Of a stretch of DNA of 59,261 nucleotides, positions 9,385-18,216 are shown one piece after another. The position numbers and the translations under genes were made by a program. The stretch's first letter is position 1. Every line of letters begins with the position of its first letter. This DNA is from an uncultured Rhodospirillaceae bacterium (GTDB lineage: Bacteria; Pseudomonadota; Alphaproteobacteria; MPNO01; UBA2964): positions 1-59,261 of the forward strand of contig CAJXEC010000004.1 in assembly GCA_913052165.1 (NCBI GenBank), read 5' to 3'. The notes beneath the pieces are model-generated. The model was not told where the DNA came from and ran no database searches. It was given only the letters and a program-made list of their open reading frames with translations.

Positions 9385-9416
9385 AAAAGCCCGGTAGCTT
9401 ACAGCTCCGGGCTTTT
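9385..9416. terminator. Bidirectional intrinsic terminator between DLH gene and petC
   Basis: AAAAGCCCGG and CCGGGCTTTT form a 10-bp perfect stem around a 12-base loop. The flanking A and T tracts make it functional on both strands, as expected between the convergent dienelactone-hydrolase gene and the petABC operon. Confidence 0.85.
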
Positions 9417-9435
9417 ACACACCTTTACAAAAACC

Positions 9436-10197
9436 TCAGTTGTGAAGTTGCGACCAGACTCTCTTTTTGATTGCGTAAAGCAGTCCCGTCAGAATTATAA
9501 GGAACAAAAGAACTTTAATCCCAAGTCGTTTTCTTTGTTCTATCTCGGGCTCCGCCGTCCAGGATAAAAATACTGTAACGTCCTGCGCCATCTGTTTAAC
9601 GGTAGCTTTGGTCTTATCCGGATACTCGATCCCTTCCTCAACTAGGGGTGACGGCATAGCAATGAGATTACCCGGATAATACTTGTTGTAGTACATTCCC
9701 TCAGGGATCTCGACCCCTTTTTTAGTCTCCTGATAGCCAGTCAGCAACCCGTAAAGATAATCAGCCCCACCCACGCGCGCCTTTACCATTAAGGACAGGT
9801 CTGGAGGATAAGCACCATTATTTGCCGCGCGCGCAGCATTCTTATTGGCGAAAGGCATGACGAAACGATCCGAAGGCCTGCCCGATCTCTCATACATCTC
9901 CCCTTCGTCATTGGGACCGTCTTTCACCGTTTTACTCGCCGCAATCTTTTTTACCTGCTGTTCTGTGAGCCCGATCTCAGTGAGGTTCCGATAGGCTACC
10001 AGACGTAAGCCGTGGCAGCCTGCGCATACTTCATTATACACTTGATAGCCCCGTTGTAGGGCTCCCCGATCGAAAGTACCGAAAAGCCCATTGAATGACC
10101 AATTCTGTTTAGCTGGGACCAACGCGCTTCCAGCAGCAAGACTATGCCCCGAAGCTATAACCATCCACAAACTAACAATGGTAGCTAGTTTGTGCAT
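9436..10197 (-). CDS. petC: Cytochrome c1 of the bc1 complex
   Basis: 253 aa from the ATG at 10197, which overlaps the petB stop (TGATG). A TTG one codon earlier is possible but less likely. There is an N-terminal signal peptide, the haem-binding motif CAGCH (about residues 58-62), an axial methionine candidate in the NLIAMPSPL region, and a single C-terminal anchor helix (VLLFLIILTGLLYAI). It carries electrons from the Rieske centre to cytochrome c in the periplasm. Last gene of petA-petB-petC. Confidence 0.95.
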   Translation of the reverse strand: MHKLATIVSLWMVIASGHSLAAGSALVPAKQNWSFNGLFGTFDRGALQRGYQVYNEVCAGCHGLRLVAYRNLTEIGLTEQQVKKIAASKTVKDGPNDEGEMYERSGRPSDRFVMPFANKNAARAANNGAYPPDLSLMVKARVGGADYLYGLLTGYQETKKGVEIPEGMYYNKYYPGNLIAMPSPLVEEGIEYPDKTKATVKQMAQDVTVFLSWTAEPEIEQRKRLGIKVLLFLIILTGLLYAIKKRVWSQLHN

Positions 10198-11501
10198 CAA
10201 GGTTTCTCCATGGGCTTACCAGGGGCGAGCGCAGCATTCCCTCCTCCCCCCAAGATTGGTTCGTTGATGCTAGCTGGCAAAGGGTCAGGTTTTTCAATTA
10301 CGCTTAATAATGGAAGCAAAATTAAGAAATGGAAGAAATAGTAGGCGGTTGACATCATCCCTAGATGAATGAATTGAAATCCATCAAGGCCGCTAAACAC
10401 TGGATCATCTGGAGAATTCGCGCCGACTATTCCGAGGATAAAACAGTCTATTACCAAAACCCAATAGAACTGTCGATAGATCGGTCTAAATCGTGCACTT
10501 CGGACGGGGGACCGATCCAACCAAGGTAGAATAAAGAGCAGACCGATCGATGCAAACATGGCGATCACACCTAACAGCTTCGCATCTAAAAACCAAATAT
10601 CAAAAGTAATGGACCTTAAAATCGCGTAGAATGGCAGAAAATACCATTCTGGAACGATATGTGGCGGCGTTTGCAGCGGATCTGCGGGGATGTAGTTATC
10701 AGGATGGCCCAAATAATTTGGGGCGTAGAAAACGAACAAGGAAAACAACACGAGAAACACACCCAACCCAAATAGGTCTTTTACGGTGTAGTATGGGTGA
10801 AAAGGAATTTGATCATCATTACCTGTCGTATCAATTCCGACTGGATTGTTAGACCCGTGTGTATGAAGTGCCACTATGTGAAGAACAACCACCCCTACAA
10901 TCACGAAAGGCAACAGAAAGTGGAGACTGAAGAAGCGATTGAGGGTGGCGTTGTCAACCGAAAAACCACCCCATAACCAAGTGACAATCGGCTCACCAAT
11001 TAAGGGGATCGCGGAGAATAAATTAGTAATCACCGTAGCACCCCAGAAACTCATCTGACCCCAGGGAAGCACGTAACCCAGAAATGCTGTGGCCATCATG
11101 AGCAATAGAATAAGAACTCCCAACATCCAAAGTAGCTCTCTGGGAGCCTTGTAAGACCCGTAGTAGAGGCCCCTAAAAATATGGATAAAAACAATGATGA
11201 AAAATGCAGACGCACCATTCATATGGACATAGCGTATCAACCATCCGTGGTTGACATCACGCATAATCCTCTCGACGCTGTCAAAAGCATAGTCTACATG
11301 AGGGGTATAATGCATGGACAAGACAATTCCAGTGACGATCATTGTCACAAGGACAATTCCGGCCAAAGAGCCAAAATTCCAAAAGTAATTAAGATTTTTA
11401 GGAGTGGGATATTCATGGAGCTCATGCTGCATAAACGTAAATACTGGTAGACGGTCATCTACCCACTTCACCACTGAATTGGTTTGGTTTGTTTTACTCA
11501 T
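10197..11501 (-). CDS. petB: Cytochrome b of the bc1 complex
   Basis: 434 aa with eight predicted membrane helices. The four haem ligands appear as His93/His107 and His194/His208, and the Qo-site PEWY motif is at 284-287. The Pro/Gly-rich C-terminal tail is a modest extension. It forms the quinol oxidation and quinone reduction sites of ubiquinol-cytochrome c reductase. It starts 11 bases after the petA stop and overlaps petC by one base, a typical alphaproteobacterial fbc/pet operon. Confidence 0.96.
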   Translation of the reverse strand: MSKTNQTNSVVKWVDDRLPVFTFMQHELHEYPTPKNLNYFWNFGSLAGIVLVTMIVTGIVLSMHYTPHVDYAFDSVERIMRDVNHGWLIRYVHMNGASAFFIIVFIHIFRGLYYGSYKAPRELLWMLGVLILLLMMATAFLGYVLPWGQMSFWGATVITNLFSAIPLIGEPIVTWLWGGFSVDNATLNRFFSLHFLLPFVIVGVVVLHIVALHTHGSNNPVGIDTTGNDDQIPFHPYYTVKDLFGLGVFLVLFSLFVFYAPNYLGHPDNYIPADPLQTPPHIVPEWYFLPFYAILRSITFDIWFLDAKLLGVIAMFASIGLLFILPWLDRSPVRSARFRPIYRQFYWVLVIDCFILGIVGANSPDDPVFSGLDGFQFIHLGMMSTAYYFFHFLILLPLLSVIEKPDPLPASINEPILGGGGNAALAPGKPMEKP

Positions 11502-11512
11502 AATGTGTTCCT

Positions 11513-12070
11513 TTAGCCCACTCGGACCAATTTGTCCGAAAGGAAAGTATATTTAGGGATTGGAAGGTTTGTCGGCGCGGGTCCTTTTCGTATCCGCCCA
11601 GAGGTATCGTAATGTGAGCCATGACAGGGGCAAAACCATCCTTGGTATTCACCTCGCTTTTCGCCTTGTTTACTTCCAAGGGGTATACACCCAAGGTGGG
11701 TGCATACTCCGACCACAATTAGCCATTCGGGCTTCTGAACGCGGTCTTCATCTTTTTCAGGATCTACCAGGGCCGATATCGGCACTTTTCGAGCCTCCTC
11801 GATCTGTGCCTCCGAGCGACGTGTAATAAAGACAGGTTTCCCCCGCCACTTAATGACAACCCTCTGCCCTTCCTGGATAGGCTCCAAGTTTACCTCAGTT
11901 GTGGAAGCCGCAAGTGTGTCAGCAGCGGGATTCATCTGATCTATTAAGGGCCAGGCTGCAGCACCAACACCAAACGCGCCGAAGGCGCCTGTTGCCAATG
12001 TTAAAAAATCCCTTCGAGTTTCTCCCTCTTGAGGTTGGCTTTCAAAGGTTTCTTCACCCGTAGTTGCCAT
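11513..12070 (-). CDS. petA: Rieske iron-sulfur subunit of the bc1 complex
   Basis: 185 aa. The N-terminus has a twin-arginine-like RRDFLT motif (residues 19-24) followed by a hydrophobic anchor helix. The [2Fe-2S] cluster motifs CTHLGC (123-128) and CPCHG (147-151) are intact, with the Pro loop [12 protein letters not shown] after them. First gene of petABC, divergent from trmL across 166 bases that include a short perfect hairpin. Confidence 0.96.
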   Translation of the reverse strand: MATTGEETFESQPQEGETRRDFLTLATGAFGAFGVGAAAWPLIDQMNPAADTLAASTTEVNLEPIQEGQRVVIKWRGKPVFITRRSEAQIEEARKVPISALVDPEKDEDRVQKPEWLIVVGVCTHLGCIPLGSKQGEKRGEYQGWFCPCHGSHYDTSGRIRKGPAPTNLPIPKYTFLSDKLVRVG

Positions 12071-12138
12071 ATTCTTCTCTCATATTGTTCTCGAGCTTTA
12101 CTAAGTAGTATTGAATAACGCTCTTACCGGTGGAAACA

Positions 12139-12157
12139 CTGCGGCGTAACGCCGCAG
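12139..12157. repeat. GC-rich perfect hairpin in the petA-trmL divergent region
   Basis: CTGCGGCG and CGCCGCAG form an 8-bp perfect inverted repeat around TAA. No T run follows on either strand, so it is not a normal terminator. It lies in the untranslated leader of petA or trmL and could be an operator or an mRNA structure; function unknown. Confidence 0.5.
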
Positions 12158-12236
12158 AAGTTATTAACGCGTCTCCCAAGCGGAAACAGTCGGGAAAGGG
12201 TATAATTGATAATTGATGACATGCAAAGGTTTGTAA

Positions 12237-12710
12237 ATGCGTCTTGCACTTTATCAGCCAGATATCCCTCAGAATTTAGGCACGATGCTTAGATTAGCTG
12301 CGTGCTTGAATGTTGGTGTAGACATTATAGAGCCATGCGGTTTTCCTCTAGACGATAAACGAATAAAACGGGCGGGCATGGATTACTTGGCTGCGATCGA
12401 TTTTTCAAGACACAAAAGTTGGAATGATTTTCTATCGTTGAAGTCTGGACGAGTGATACTAATGAGCACCAAAAGCTCAACCTCTCTGCTGCGCTTTGAA
12501 TTTCGTGCCAGCGACATACTTCTTTTAGGTCGAGAGTCTGCCGGGGTTCCTGAGACTGTTCATGCGGATTGTGACAAGAGATTGTTAATACCAATGGCTA
12601 GAGGAAAGAGGTCTTTGAACGTGGCCGTGGCCGCGGCGATCGCCCTCGGCGAGGGATTGCGGCAAACCAATGGCTTCCCGCCGCTTGTTGAATTTGAAGG
12701 TGAAATTTGA
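12237..12710 (+). CDS. trmL: tRNA (cytidine(34)-2'-O)-methyltransferase
   Basis: 157 aa, the small SPOUT methyltransferase. Visible motifs are the N-terminal [20 protein letters not shown], the SAM knot [11 protein letters not shown] (residues about 97-107), and [18 protein letters not shown]. TrmL modifies the wobble base of certain tRNA-Leu isoacceptors. The start ATG at 12237 fits the family length. The stop overlaps the proposed TTG start of hemF, so the two are probably co-translated. Confidence 0.93.
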   Translation: MRLALYQPDIPQNLGTMLRLAACLNVGVDIIEPCGFPLDDKRIKRAGMDYLAAIDFSRHKSWNDFLSLKSGRVILMSTKSSTSLLRFEFRASDILLLGRESAGVPETVHADCDKRLLIPMARGKRSLNVAVAAAIALGEGLRQTNGFPPLVEFEGEI

Positions 12711-13567
12711 AGATCGAAAATCATAAATTTGCTGCGACAGCATGGTTTAAATCACTTCGTGATGATATTTGCATGTCGTTCGAAGCCATAGAAGCAATCA
12801 AAAGATCAAGAACCTCGACTACAAAGCCGAGCGAATTCCAACTCAAAACATGGGAAAGAACCGACCATACCGGCGCCCCAGGCGGAGGTGGCGAAATGTC
12901 CATCATGCATGGAAATGTCTTCGAAAAAGTCGGAGTAAACATTTCAACAGTATTCGGGGAATTTTCACCTGAATTTCGGTCAGAAATACCGGGTGCAAAA
13001 GATAATCCCAAATTTTGGGCCTCAGGATTATCCGTCGTCGCCCATATGTGTTCACCCCTGGTGCCTGCAATTCATATGAACACGCGTTTTATTTGTACGA
13101 GCAAAACATGGTTTGGCGGAGGAATTGATTTAACACCAATGTATCCTGACCCCGAGATGGAAGACTTATTCCACAACAAACTCGAGGCCTGCTGCGATAA
13201 AAATGACCAAACGTATTACAAAAAATTTCGAGAAGAATGCGACAAGTATTTCTACCTTCATCACCGAGAAGAACCAAGAGGAGCGGGCGGAATTTTCTAT
13301 GATTATCTGGATACGGGCGATTGGAACAAAGATTTCGCATTTACCAAAGACGTGGGACAGACCTTTCTGGAAGTCTATCCGGAGATAGTCCGATCACGAA
13401 TGGAGCGTCCGTGGACTAAAGAGCAAAGACATCACCAACTAGTGCGTCGGGGCAGATACGTTGAGTTCAATTTATTATATGACCGTGGTACGAGGTTTGG
13501 ACTTCGAACCGGTGGTAATGTTGAGGCAATTTTGATGTCCTTGCCTCCAGAGGCTAGATGGACCTGA
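12707..13567 (+). CDS. hemF: Oxygen-dependent coproporphyrinogen III oxidase
   Basis: 286 aa. The start appears to be TTG at 12707, overlapping the trmL stop, because homologues need the [16 protein letters not shown] segment upstream of the first internal ATG. An AAGG motif lies about seven bases upstream. Conserved blocks include [25 protein letters not shown]-like residues, [11 protein letters not shown], the [16 protein letters not shown] segment and [14 protein letters not shown]. It converts coproporphyrinogen III to protoporphyrinogen IX using O2, implying aerobic haem synthesis. Its 3' end overlaps the convergent cca gene by 14 bases. Confidence 0.94.
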   Translation: MKIENHKFAATAWFKSLRDDICMSFEAIEAIKRSRTSTTKPSEFQLKTWERTDHTGAPGGGGEMSIMHGNVFEKVGVNISTVFGEFSPEFRSEIPGAKDNPKFWASGLSVVAHMCSPLVPAIHMNTRFICTSKTWFGGGIDLTPMYPDPEMEDLFHNKLEACCDKNDQTYYKKFREECDKYFYLHHREEPRGAGGIFYDYLDTGDWNKDFAFTKDVGQTFLEVYPEIVRSRMERPWTKEQRHHQLVRRGRYVEFNLLYDRGTRFGLRTGGNVEAILMSLPPEARWT

Positions 13568-14840
13568 TTTCCAATCGAGTTTTCAATTTTTCTAAAAGCC
13601 TCTCTCGACTATCAACAAAATTGCCTTTTACCCACCCATCCTCCAATTGCTTCAATATTTGCCCCACATTGGGACCAGCCTCCATCCCCATGGCCATTAC
13701 ATCAGCTCCACCGATTGGAAATTTTGGCGGTGGATGTTCCCATGGTATTCGAAATGCATCATGCCATTCTGGTCCCTTTGCTCCAGCCAAAACCTGCCGT
13801 AACAGCAAAATATCGGAATACGCTTGAGAATTGCCCAGCAAATAAAATTTTATACGGTTTTGATCAATCGAAAAATCGCCGCCGACGTCGATCGGAAGCG
13901 TGAGAAGATTACGGAGACGATCTCGTTCCTTTTTAGAATGGGTGAGCCGCTTGCTGGAAGTAAAACTTAACATCGCCCTTTCTTGTTTTTTATCAGAGGC
14001 TGAATAAAGCAACGCAGCCAGACGACGAATGGGCTCGGGCGGTTGTCCCAGGCTGTCCTCTAACCTGGCGATCTCAAAAACTGCCTTTGCGTCGAGTTTG
14101 GTTGCACAAATATCTGGGAAAATGCTGGAAAAAATTCCAGTATCTGACATCAGTTGCAGGGAGCGCCTAGGGTCAGGAGCCAACAAAAGCCGGGATAACT
14201 CCTGCCAGAGCCGTTCACCGGCTATTTTTTTGAGAGTAGGCGCTGCCCTCTGGCACGCGATCAAGGCCTCACGGTCTGCATCCGCCGCCCCGTACCAGGC
14301 AAAAAATCTAAAGAATCGCAGTATTCTGAGGGAGTCCTCTGAAATACGTGCCTGAGCTTTACCGATAAAGCGAACCCGTTGAGCTTCGATATCTTCGCGA
14401 CCTTGAACTGGGTCATAAAGCGTTCCATCTGGGTCGCAGTAGAGCGCATTAATTGTGAAGTCCCGTCGCATTGCATCCGCGTACCAATCTTTAGAAAATT
14501 GGACGCAAGCCCAACGGCCATCCGTTTGAATATCCTTCCTAAGCGACGTAATTTCAAGCACTTGCCCCTTAGAAATTGCCGTTACTGTTCCATGTGTAAA
14601 ACCTGAGGGGATCGCTTTTATATCGGCGCTCTCTAGTAAACGCATGACATTTCCTGGCTCCTCTTGGGTAGCAATATCAATGTCACGGACTTCTTTATTC
14701 AAGATTGTGTCTCTAACGCAGCCACCAACAAATCGAACAGGTCCCCCAGCCGACGAGAGGATGTCGATTACCTTGTCTACAAAAACGCTTCGCAATTGAT
14801 CAGGTAAGTTCAGACGATCGACGGGGGTCAAATCAGACAT
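13554..14840 (-). CDS. cca: CCA tRNA nucleotidyltransferase (alphaproteobacterial type)
   Basis: 428 aa. The N-terminal nucleotidyltransferase head has [11 protein letters not shown] and the metal-binding [10 protein letters not shown] (about residues 36-63). The RNA-binding neck includes [29 protein letters not shown] (read in two parts at about 124-152) and [15 protein letters not shown]. It adds or repairs the 3' CCA of tRNAs; related poly(A) polymerases share this fold. Its 3' end overlaps hemF tail-to-tail by 14 bases. It follows DUF6111 and the Nudix gene on the same strand. Confidence 0.93.
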   Translation of the reverse strand: MSDLTPVDRLNLPDQLRSVFVDKVIDILSSAGGPVRFVGGCVRDTILNKEVRDIDIATQEEPGNVMRLLESADIKAIPSGFTHGTVTAISKGQVLEITSLRKDIQTDGRWACVQFSKDWYADAMRRDFTINALYCDPDGTLYDPVQGREDIEAQRVRFIGKAQARISEDSLRILRFFRFFAWYGAADADREALIACQRAAPTLKKIAGERLWQELSRLLLAPDPRRSLQLMSDTGIFSSIFPDICATKLDAKAVFEIARLEDSLGQPPEPIRRLAALLYSASDKKQERAMLSFTSSKRLTHSKKERDRLRNLLTLPIDVGGDFSIDQNRIKFYLLGNSQAYSDILLLRQVLAGAKGPEWHDAFRIPWEHPPPKFPIGGADVMAMGMEAGPNVGQILKQLEDGWVKGNFVDSRERLLEKLKTRLEIRSI

Positions 14841-14849
14841 AATTGATTC

Positions 14850-15092
14850 TTAATCTTTATGAACCGATCCGCTGTGGGCTAAAAGATCTGGAAATATTAT
14901 AGAAACTGATATGGCAACCACGACCAAAAATCCTCCCGAAAATGCAAGCCACTTCCAGGGCAAAGGTTCCCACTCATCTCTGTCTATCGCTGCAGAGCCG
15001 CCATAACGCACGGGTAGGAAGACCCTCCATAAAACATAGGCCACAGTGGGCAAGAAGAAGGGTACCACCGTGAGCAACAATACTCTAATCAT
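14850..15092 (-). CDS. DUF6111 family small membrane protein
   Basis: 80 aa, starting at the ATG at 15092 that overlaps the Nudix gene's stop; the frame is open a further 18 codons upstream inside that gene. Two hydrophobic helices (residues about 3-24 and 49-70) flank a WEPLPWKW loop. This fits DUF6111, a small inner-membrane family of alphaproteobacteria found next to CoA pyrophosphatase and cca. Function unknown. Confidence 0.8.
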   Translation of the reverse strand: MIRVLLLTVVPFFLPTVAYVLWRVFLPVRYGGSAAIDRDEWEPLPWKWLAFSGGFLVVVAISVSIIFPDLLAHSGSVHKD

Positions 15093-15718
15093 AATGACCT
15101 CAATAAACTTGAAAACTCTTTCAATATTCGGGCAGTAAGTCCCCAAATAAAGAAACTATCATGGTTAAATACCCAATAAGAACGTTTATTGCCATCTCTA
15201 TAGGTGTCCTCCAAGCTAAAATTTGACTCCAGAGCAAGTTTCTTAAGAGGCACCTCAAACACTACATCTACCTCAGCCGGGTCGGCCTTAAGATTTAAAG
15301 GCGGTTGGAGGATGCCGACAACAGGCATTACGTGAAACCCTGTTCCAGTTTTGCGCGGGGTGAGTCTCCCGATTAATTCGATCTTCGAGGGGTCAAGGTT
15401 TACTTCCTCCTCAGCCTCCCTTAACGCTGTGCCTTCGGGGGAAAGATCCGTAGGTTCCATTTGCCCTCCAGGAAATGCCACTTGGCCAGCATGGTCCGGT
15501 AAAGAGGAACTTCTCTTGGTCAACAAAACTGTTAACCCGTTGGGTTGATTAATAATTGGGACGAGGACAGCAGCAGATCTTAAGCCAGGCTCTTCCAACC
15601 CGGGCCACTCAGAGATTTCATCCTTACTCCTCAGACAAGGATTACGATACACAAAAAGTTCTCTTATTTTTTCTAACTCTTCCAAATCAGGAAACTGCCC
15701 CGAGTTTGAAAAAAACAC
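15089..15718 (-). CDS. CoA pyrophosphatase (Nudix hydrolase, YeaB/NudL type)
   Basis: About 209 aa if translation starts at the GTG at 15718, which has GGAG five bases upstream; a TTG at 15685 is an alternative. The frame is open back to 15799, but that part is inside the DUF1285 gene. The Nudix box (GGQMEPTD, then TALREAEEEVNL, with N in place of the usual G) and the AFPGG lead-in match CoA-diphosphate hydrolases, which cleave CoA to phosphopantetheine and 3',5'-ADP. It sits between DUF1285 and DUF6111, overlapping both, in one minus-strand unit with cca. Confidence 0.87.
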   Translation of the reverse strand: MFFSNSGQFPDLEELEKIRELFVYRNPCLRSKDEISEWPGLEEPGLRSAAVLVPIINQPNGLTVLLTKRSSSLPDHAGQVAFPGGQMEPTDLSPEGTALREAEEEVNLDPSKIELIGRLTPRKTGTGFHVMPVVGILQPPLNLKADPAEVDVVFEVPLKKLALESNFSLEDTYRDGNKRSYWVFNHDSFFIWGLTARILKEFSSLLRSL

Positions 15719-16226
15719 CCCCACTCCAAACACCCAAGAATTTACCCTCAGGGGACTCTTCTTCCACTCCAATTTCAACAAGCTCGTAGAATACAGCACG
15801 AGAAATCAAGGCTCGAAGTCCTTTTCGGACAAGAACATAAGGCGAAGGCTCAAGGCTTTCAGGGTTTATATCCACCCAGATTGGATTCTCCTGTGTCGCA
15901 ATCACTTGTTCATCAACGTTTGTTGAAAAACTAACGATCTGCTCCCGCCCTTTGCCCACCACATCCATGAATACGGCCACAAATGGAGCATCTTCGACTT
16001 GAATTCGACATTTTTCAGCTGGGGTCTCGAGCCAAAAATCTCCCTTTTCATCTCTAATTAATATAGAAGCAAATAGCTTTATCAATTGTTTTCGTCTAAT
16101 CGGTGAGCCATTATAATACCAGGTGCCGTTGCGAGTGATACGCATGTCAATATCACCGCAGAAGCCCTGCCCCTCGGGAGAGGCTGAGGGTATTTCATTC
16201 AAACCCGCCATTACGGATTTTTCCAT
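15687..16226 (-). CDS. DUF1285 domain-containing protein
   Basis: 179 aa. The sequence has the family's features: an early GDIDMRITRNGTWYYNGSPI segment, RDEKGDFWLETPAEKCRI, and a closing VFYELVEIGVEE. DUF1285 proteins are uncharacterised, mostly proteobacterial, beta-rich and predicted cytosolic. The gene is divergent from the MoxR operon and upstream of the CoA pyrophosphatase gene in the same transcript. This arrangement is repeated in many alphaproteobacteria (established by memory of genomes, not by search). Confidence 0.85.
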   Translation of the reverse strand: MEKSVMAGLNEIPSASPEGQGFCGDIDMRITRNGTWYYNGSPIRRKQLIKLFASILIRDEKGDFWLETPAEKCRIQVEDAPFVAVFMDVVGKGREQIVSFSTNVDEQVIATQENPIWVDINPESLEPSPYVLVRKGLRALISRAVFYELVEIGVEEESPEGKFLGVWSGGVFFKLGAVS

Positions 16227-16313
16227 GTTAAGGCGCTCCTTACTTTGGAGGACACTTTGTCAGAGACTTCTTCTCTTACCCCATCGCCTACCCAAGGAGC
16301 AAATGAGGATTTC

Positions 16314-17297
16314 ATGCCTGAGCAAGATTTAGCCGCTAAAATTGAAGATTTCGGCACCCGAATGACTGCAATTCGAGAGAGTATCGGAAGGGTGATATAT
16401 GGCCAAGAAGAAGTCATACTAGAGACGCTAACGACAATTCTAGCTGGTGGACATTGTCTAATAGTGGGAGTGCCAGGCCTTGGGAAAACGCTCCTCGTTG
16501 ATACCCTCGGAACTGTTCTAGGACTTCAAGATAAGAGGGTGCAATTCACCCCAGACCTTATGCCTCCAGATATCTTGGGATCTGAGATCCTTGACGAAAG
16601 TGTTAATGGCGCCCGCTCCTTTCGTTTCATTAAGGGACCGATTTTTTGCCAACTTCTGATGGCAGACGAAATCAATCGGGCTAGCCCACGCACCCAATCT
16701 GCATTACTTCAGGCGATGCAGGAAAGGTGCGTTTCGATCGCCGGGACGACCAACGACTTGCCACGCCCCTTTCACGTTCTGGCCACTCAGAATCCAATTG
16801 AGCAGGAGGGCACATATCCGCTTCCAGAAGCTCAGCTCGATCGTTTTTTGATGCAGATAAATATCCGCTATCCTTCACTGGAGGCAGAATGTCAAATTCT
16901 CTTAAAAACTACGGGCATTGAAACTCACTCGGCGTCCGAAGTCCTTACCGCAAAAGAACTCATTGAAGCACAAAAACTTGTAAGACAACTGCCGGTTGGT
17001 GATAGCGTAGTTCAATCGATTTTGGACATTGTGAGATCGGCCAGGCCCTCTGAACAGAGCCTGCCCGAATTAAAGAGCAAAATCCTTTGGGGTCCAGGTC
17101 CCCGTGCAAGCCAGGCATTGATGCTAGCAATACGTGCCAAAGCTTTGATTGACGGAAGATTTGCACCGTCCATTGAAGATCTTCTTGATCTTGCTAAACC
17201 GGTATTGAGGCACCGCATTGCGTTAACCTTCAATGCAAGGGCTGACGGACTTACCGTTGACGATATTATTGATCGCCTTTGCGAGCGTTTGGGATGA
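16314..17297 (+). CDS. MoxR family AAA+ ATPase
   Basis: 327 aa from the ATG at 16314, which has GAGG six bases upstream; a TTG at 16245 would add 23 residues of low-complexity sequence. Walker A is GVPGLGKT, Walker B with the MoxR signature is LLMADEINRASPRTQSALLQAM (read as two adjacent pieces), and sensor 1 is ATQNPIEQEGTYPLPEAQLDRF. MoxR ATPases work with VWA-domain proteins as chaperones for metal insertion or complex assembly. It heads a four-gene plus-strand operon with DUF58, DUF4159 and a VWA-like membrane protein. Confidence 0.93.
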   Translation: MPEQDLAAKIEDFGTRMTAIRESIGRVIYGQEEVILETLTTILAGGHCLIVGVPGLGKTLLVDTLGTVLGLQDKRVQFTPDLMPPDILGSEILDESVNGARSFRFIKGPIFCQLLMADEINRASPRTQSALLQAMQERCVSIAGTTNDLPRPFHVLATQNPIEQEGTYPLPEAQLDRFLMQINIRYPSLEAECQILLKTTGIETHSASEVLTAKELIEAQKLVRQLPVGDSVVQSILDIVRSARPSEQSLPELKSKILWGPGPRASQALMLAIRAKALIDGRFAPSIEDLLDLAKPVLRHRIALTFNARADGLTVDDIIDRLCERLG

Positions 17298-17316
17298 AGT
17301 GCAATATAGTTTCGTA

Positions 17317-18216
17317 ATGCCCGTCAACCTATATAATATAATTCAAAAAGAATCGGTCAGGCTCTCCGCTTCTCTGCCGGCAATTCACATCGCTGCAGAG
17401 AGGGTAGCTTCCACAATATTACAGGGGATACACGGCAGGAGACAACAAGGCCTTGGTGATACATTTTGGGAGTTTCGACCCTACCAACAAGGTGATCCGG
17501 TTAGCCGGGTTGATTGGAAACAAACAGCAAAACGCTCAGTGCCGTATATTCGGGAGAATGAGTGGGAACTTGCGCAAAGTACTTGGGTCTGGGTAGACCA
17601 ATCTCAGTCAATGAATTTTAAATCTCGTCCAGAACTACCCGAAAAACTTATTCGAGCTACCGTATTGGCCCTAGGATTGTGCTCTTTACTAATTAAAGGC
17701 GGGGAACGCGTTGCTTTGCTGGGGTCGGGTATGCCCCCCGACTCCAATAAAAGCACGTTAGCCAAAATGCTAGAAATATTGATGTCCTCGCCACAGTCTG
17801 GGGCCGGAACACCTCTGGATGGGGAGAACTTGCCAAAACATGCCCAGGTGATTTTGATTTCTGATTTTCTCTTTCCCACCCACAACTTGAAGAAAACAAT
17901 TAAGTCAATGGCTTCAAAAGGCATAAAGGGCCATATCCTGCAAATCTATGATCCGGCAGAGGATAACTTTCCTTTTTCCGGACGAATACGTTTTGATGGA
18001 CTAGAAAATGAGGGTTCACTGACCGTCGGTCGCGCAGAAAATATCCGGGCTGAATTTACCCGTTTGATATCTAATCACCGTAAGTCAGTAAGCACGATTG
18101 CCCAAAGTCTAGGTTGGACTTCTGCCAATCATGGAACCGACCAGAGGCCAGAGACCGCATTATTAGCACTTTATAACTCTACGAGTGACCGATTGGGGAC
18201 CCATTCTTATGCTTAG
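17317..18216 (+). CDS. DUF58 domain-containing protein
   Basis: 299 aa from the ATG at 17317, 19 bases after the MoxR gene; an earlier in-frame start would overlap that gene by 65 bases. The DUF58 hallmark is GDTFWEFRPYQQGDPVSRVD, then a VWA-like strand with DQSQSM (a DxSxS metal-site motif, about residue 100) and VILISDFLFP. Such proteins partner with MoxR ATPases. The TAG stop lies within the ATGCTTAG start of the next gene, so translation is coupled. Confidence 0.9.
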   Translation: MPVNLYNIIQKESVRLSASLPAIHIAAERVASTILQGIHGRRQQGLGDTFWEFRPYQQGDPVSRVDWKQTAKRSVPYIRENEWELAQSTWVWVDQSQSMNFKSRPELPEKLIRATVLALGLCSLLIKGGERVALLGSGMPPDSNKSTLAKMLEILMSSPQSGAGTPLDGENLPKHAQVILISDFLFPTHNLKKTIKSMASKGIKGHILQIYDPAEDNFPFSGRIRFDGLENEGSLTVGRAENIRAEFTRLISNHRKSVSTIAQSLGWTSANHGTDQRPETALLALYNSTSDRLGTHSYA

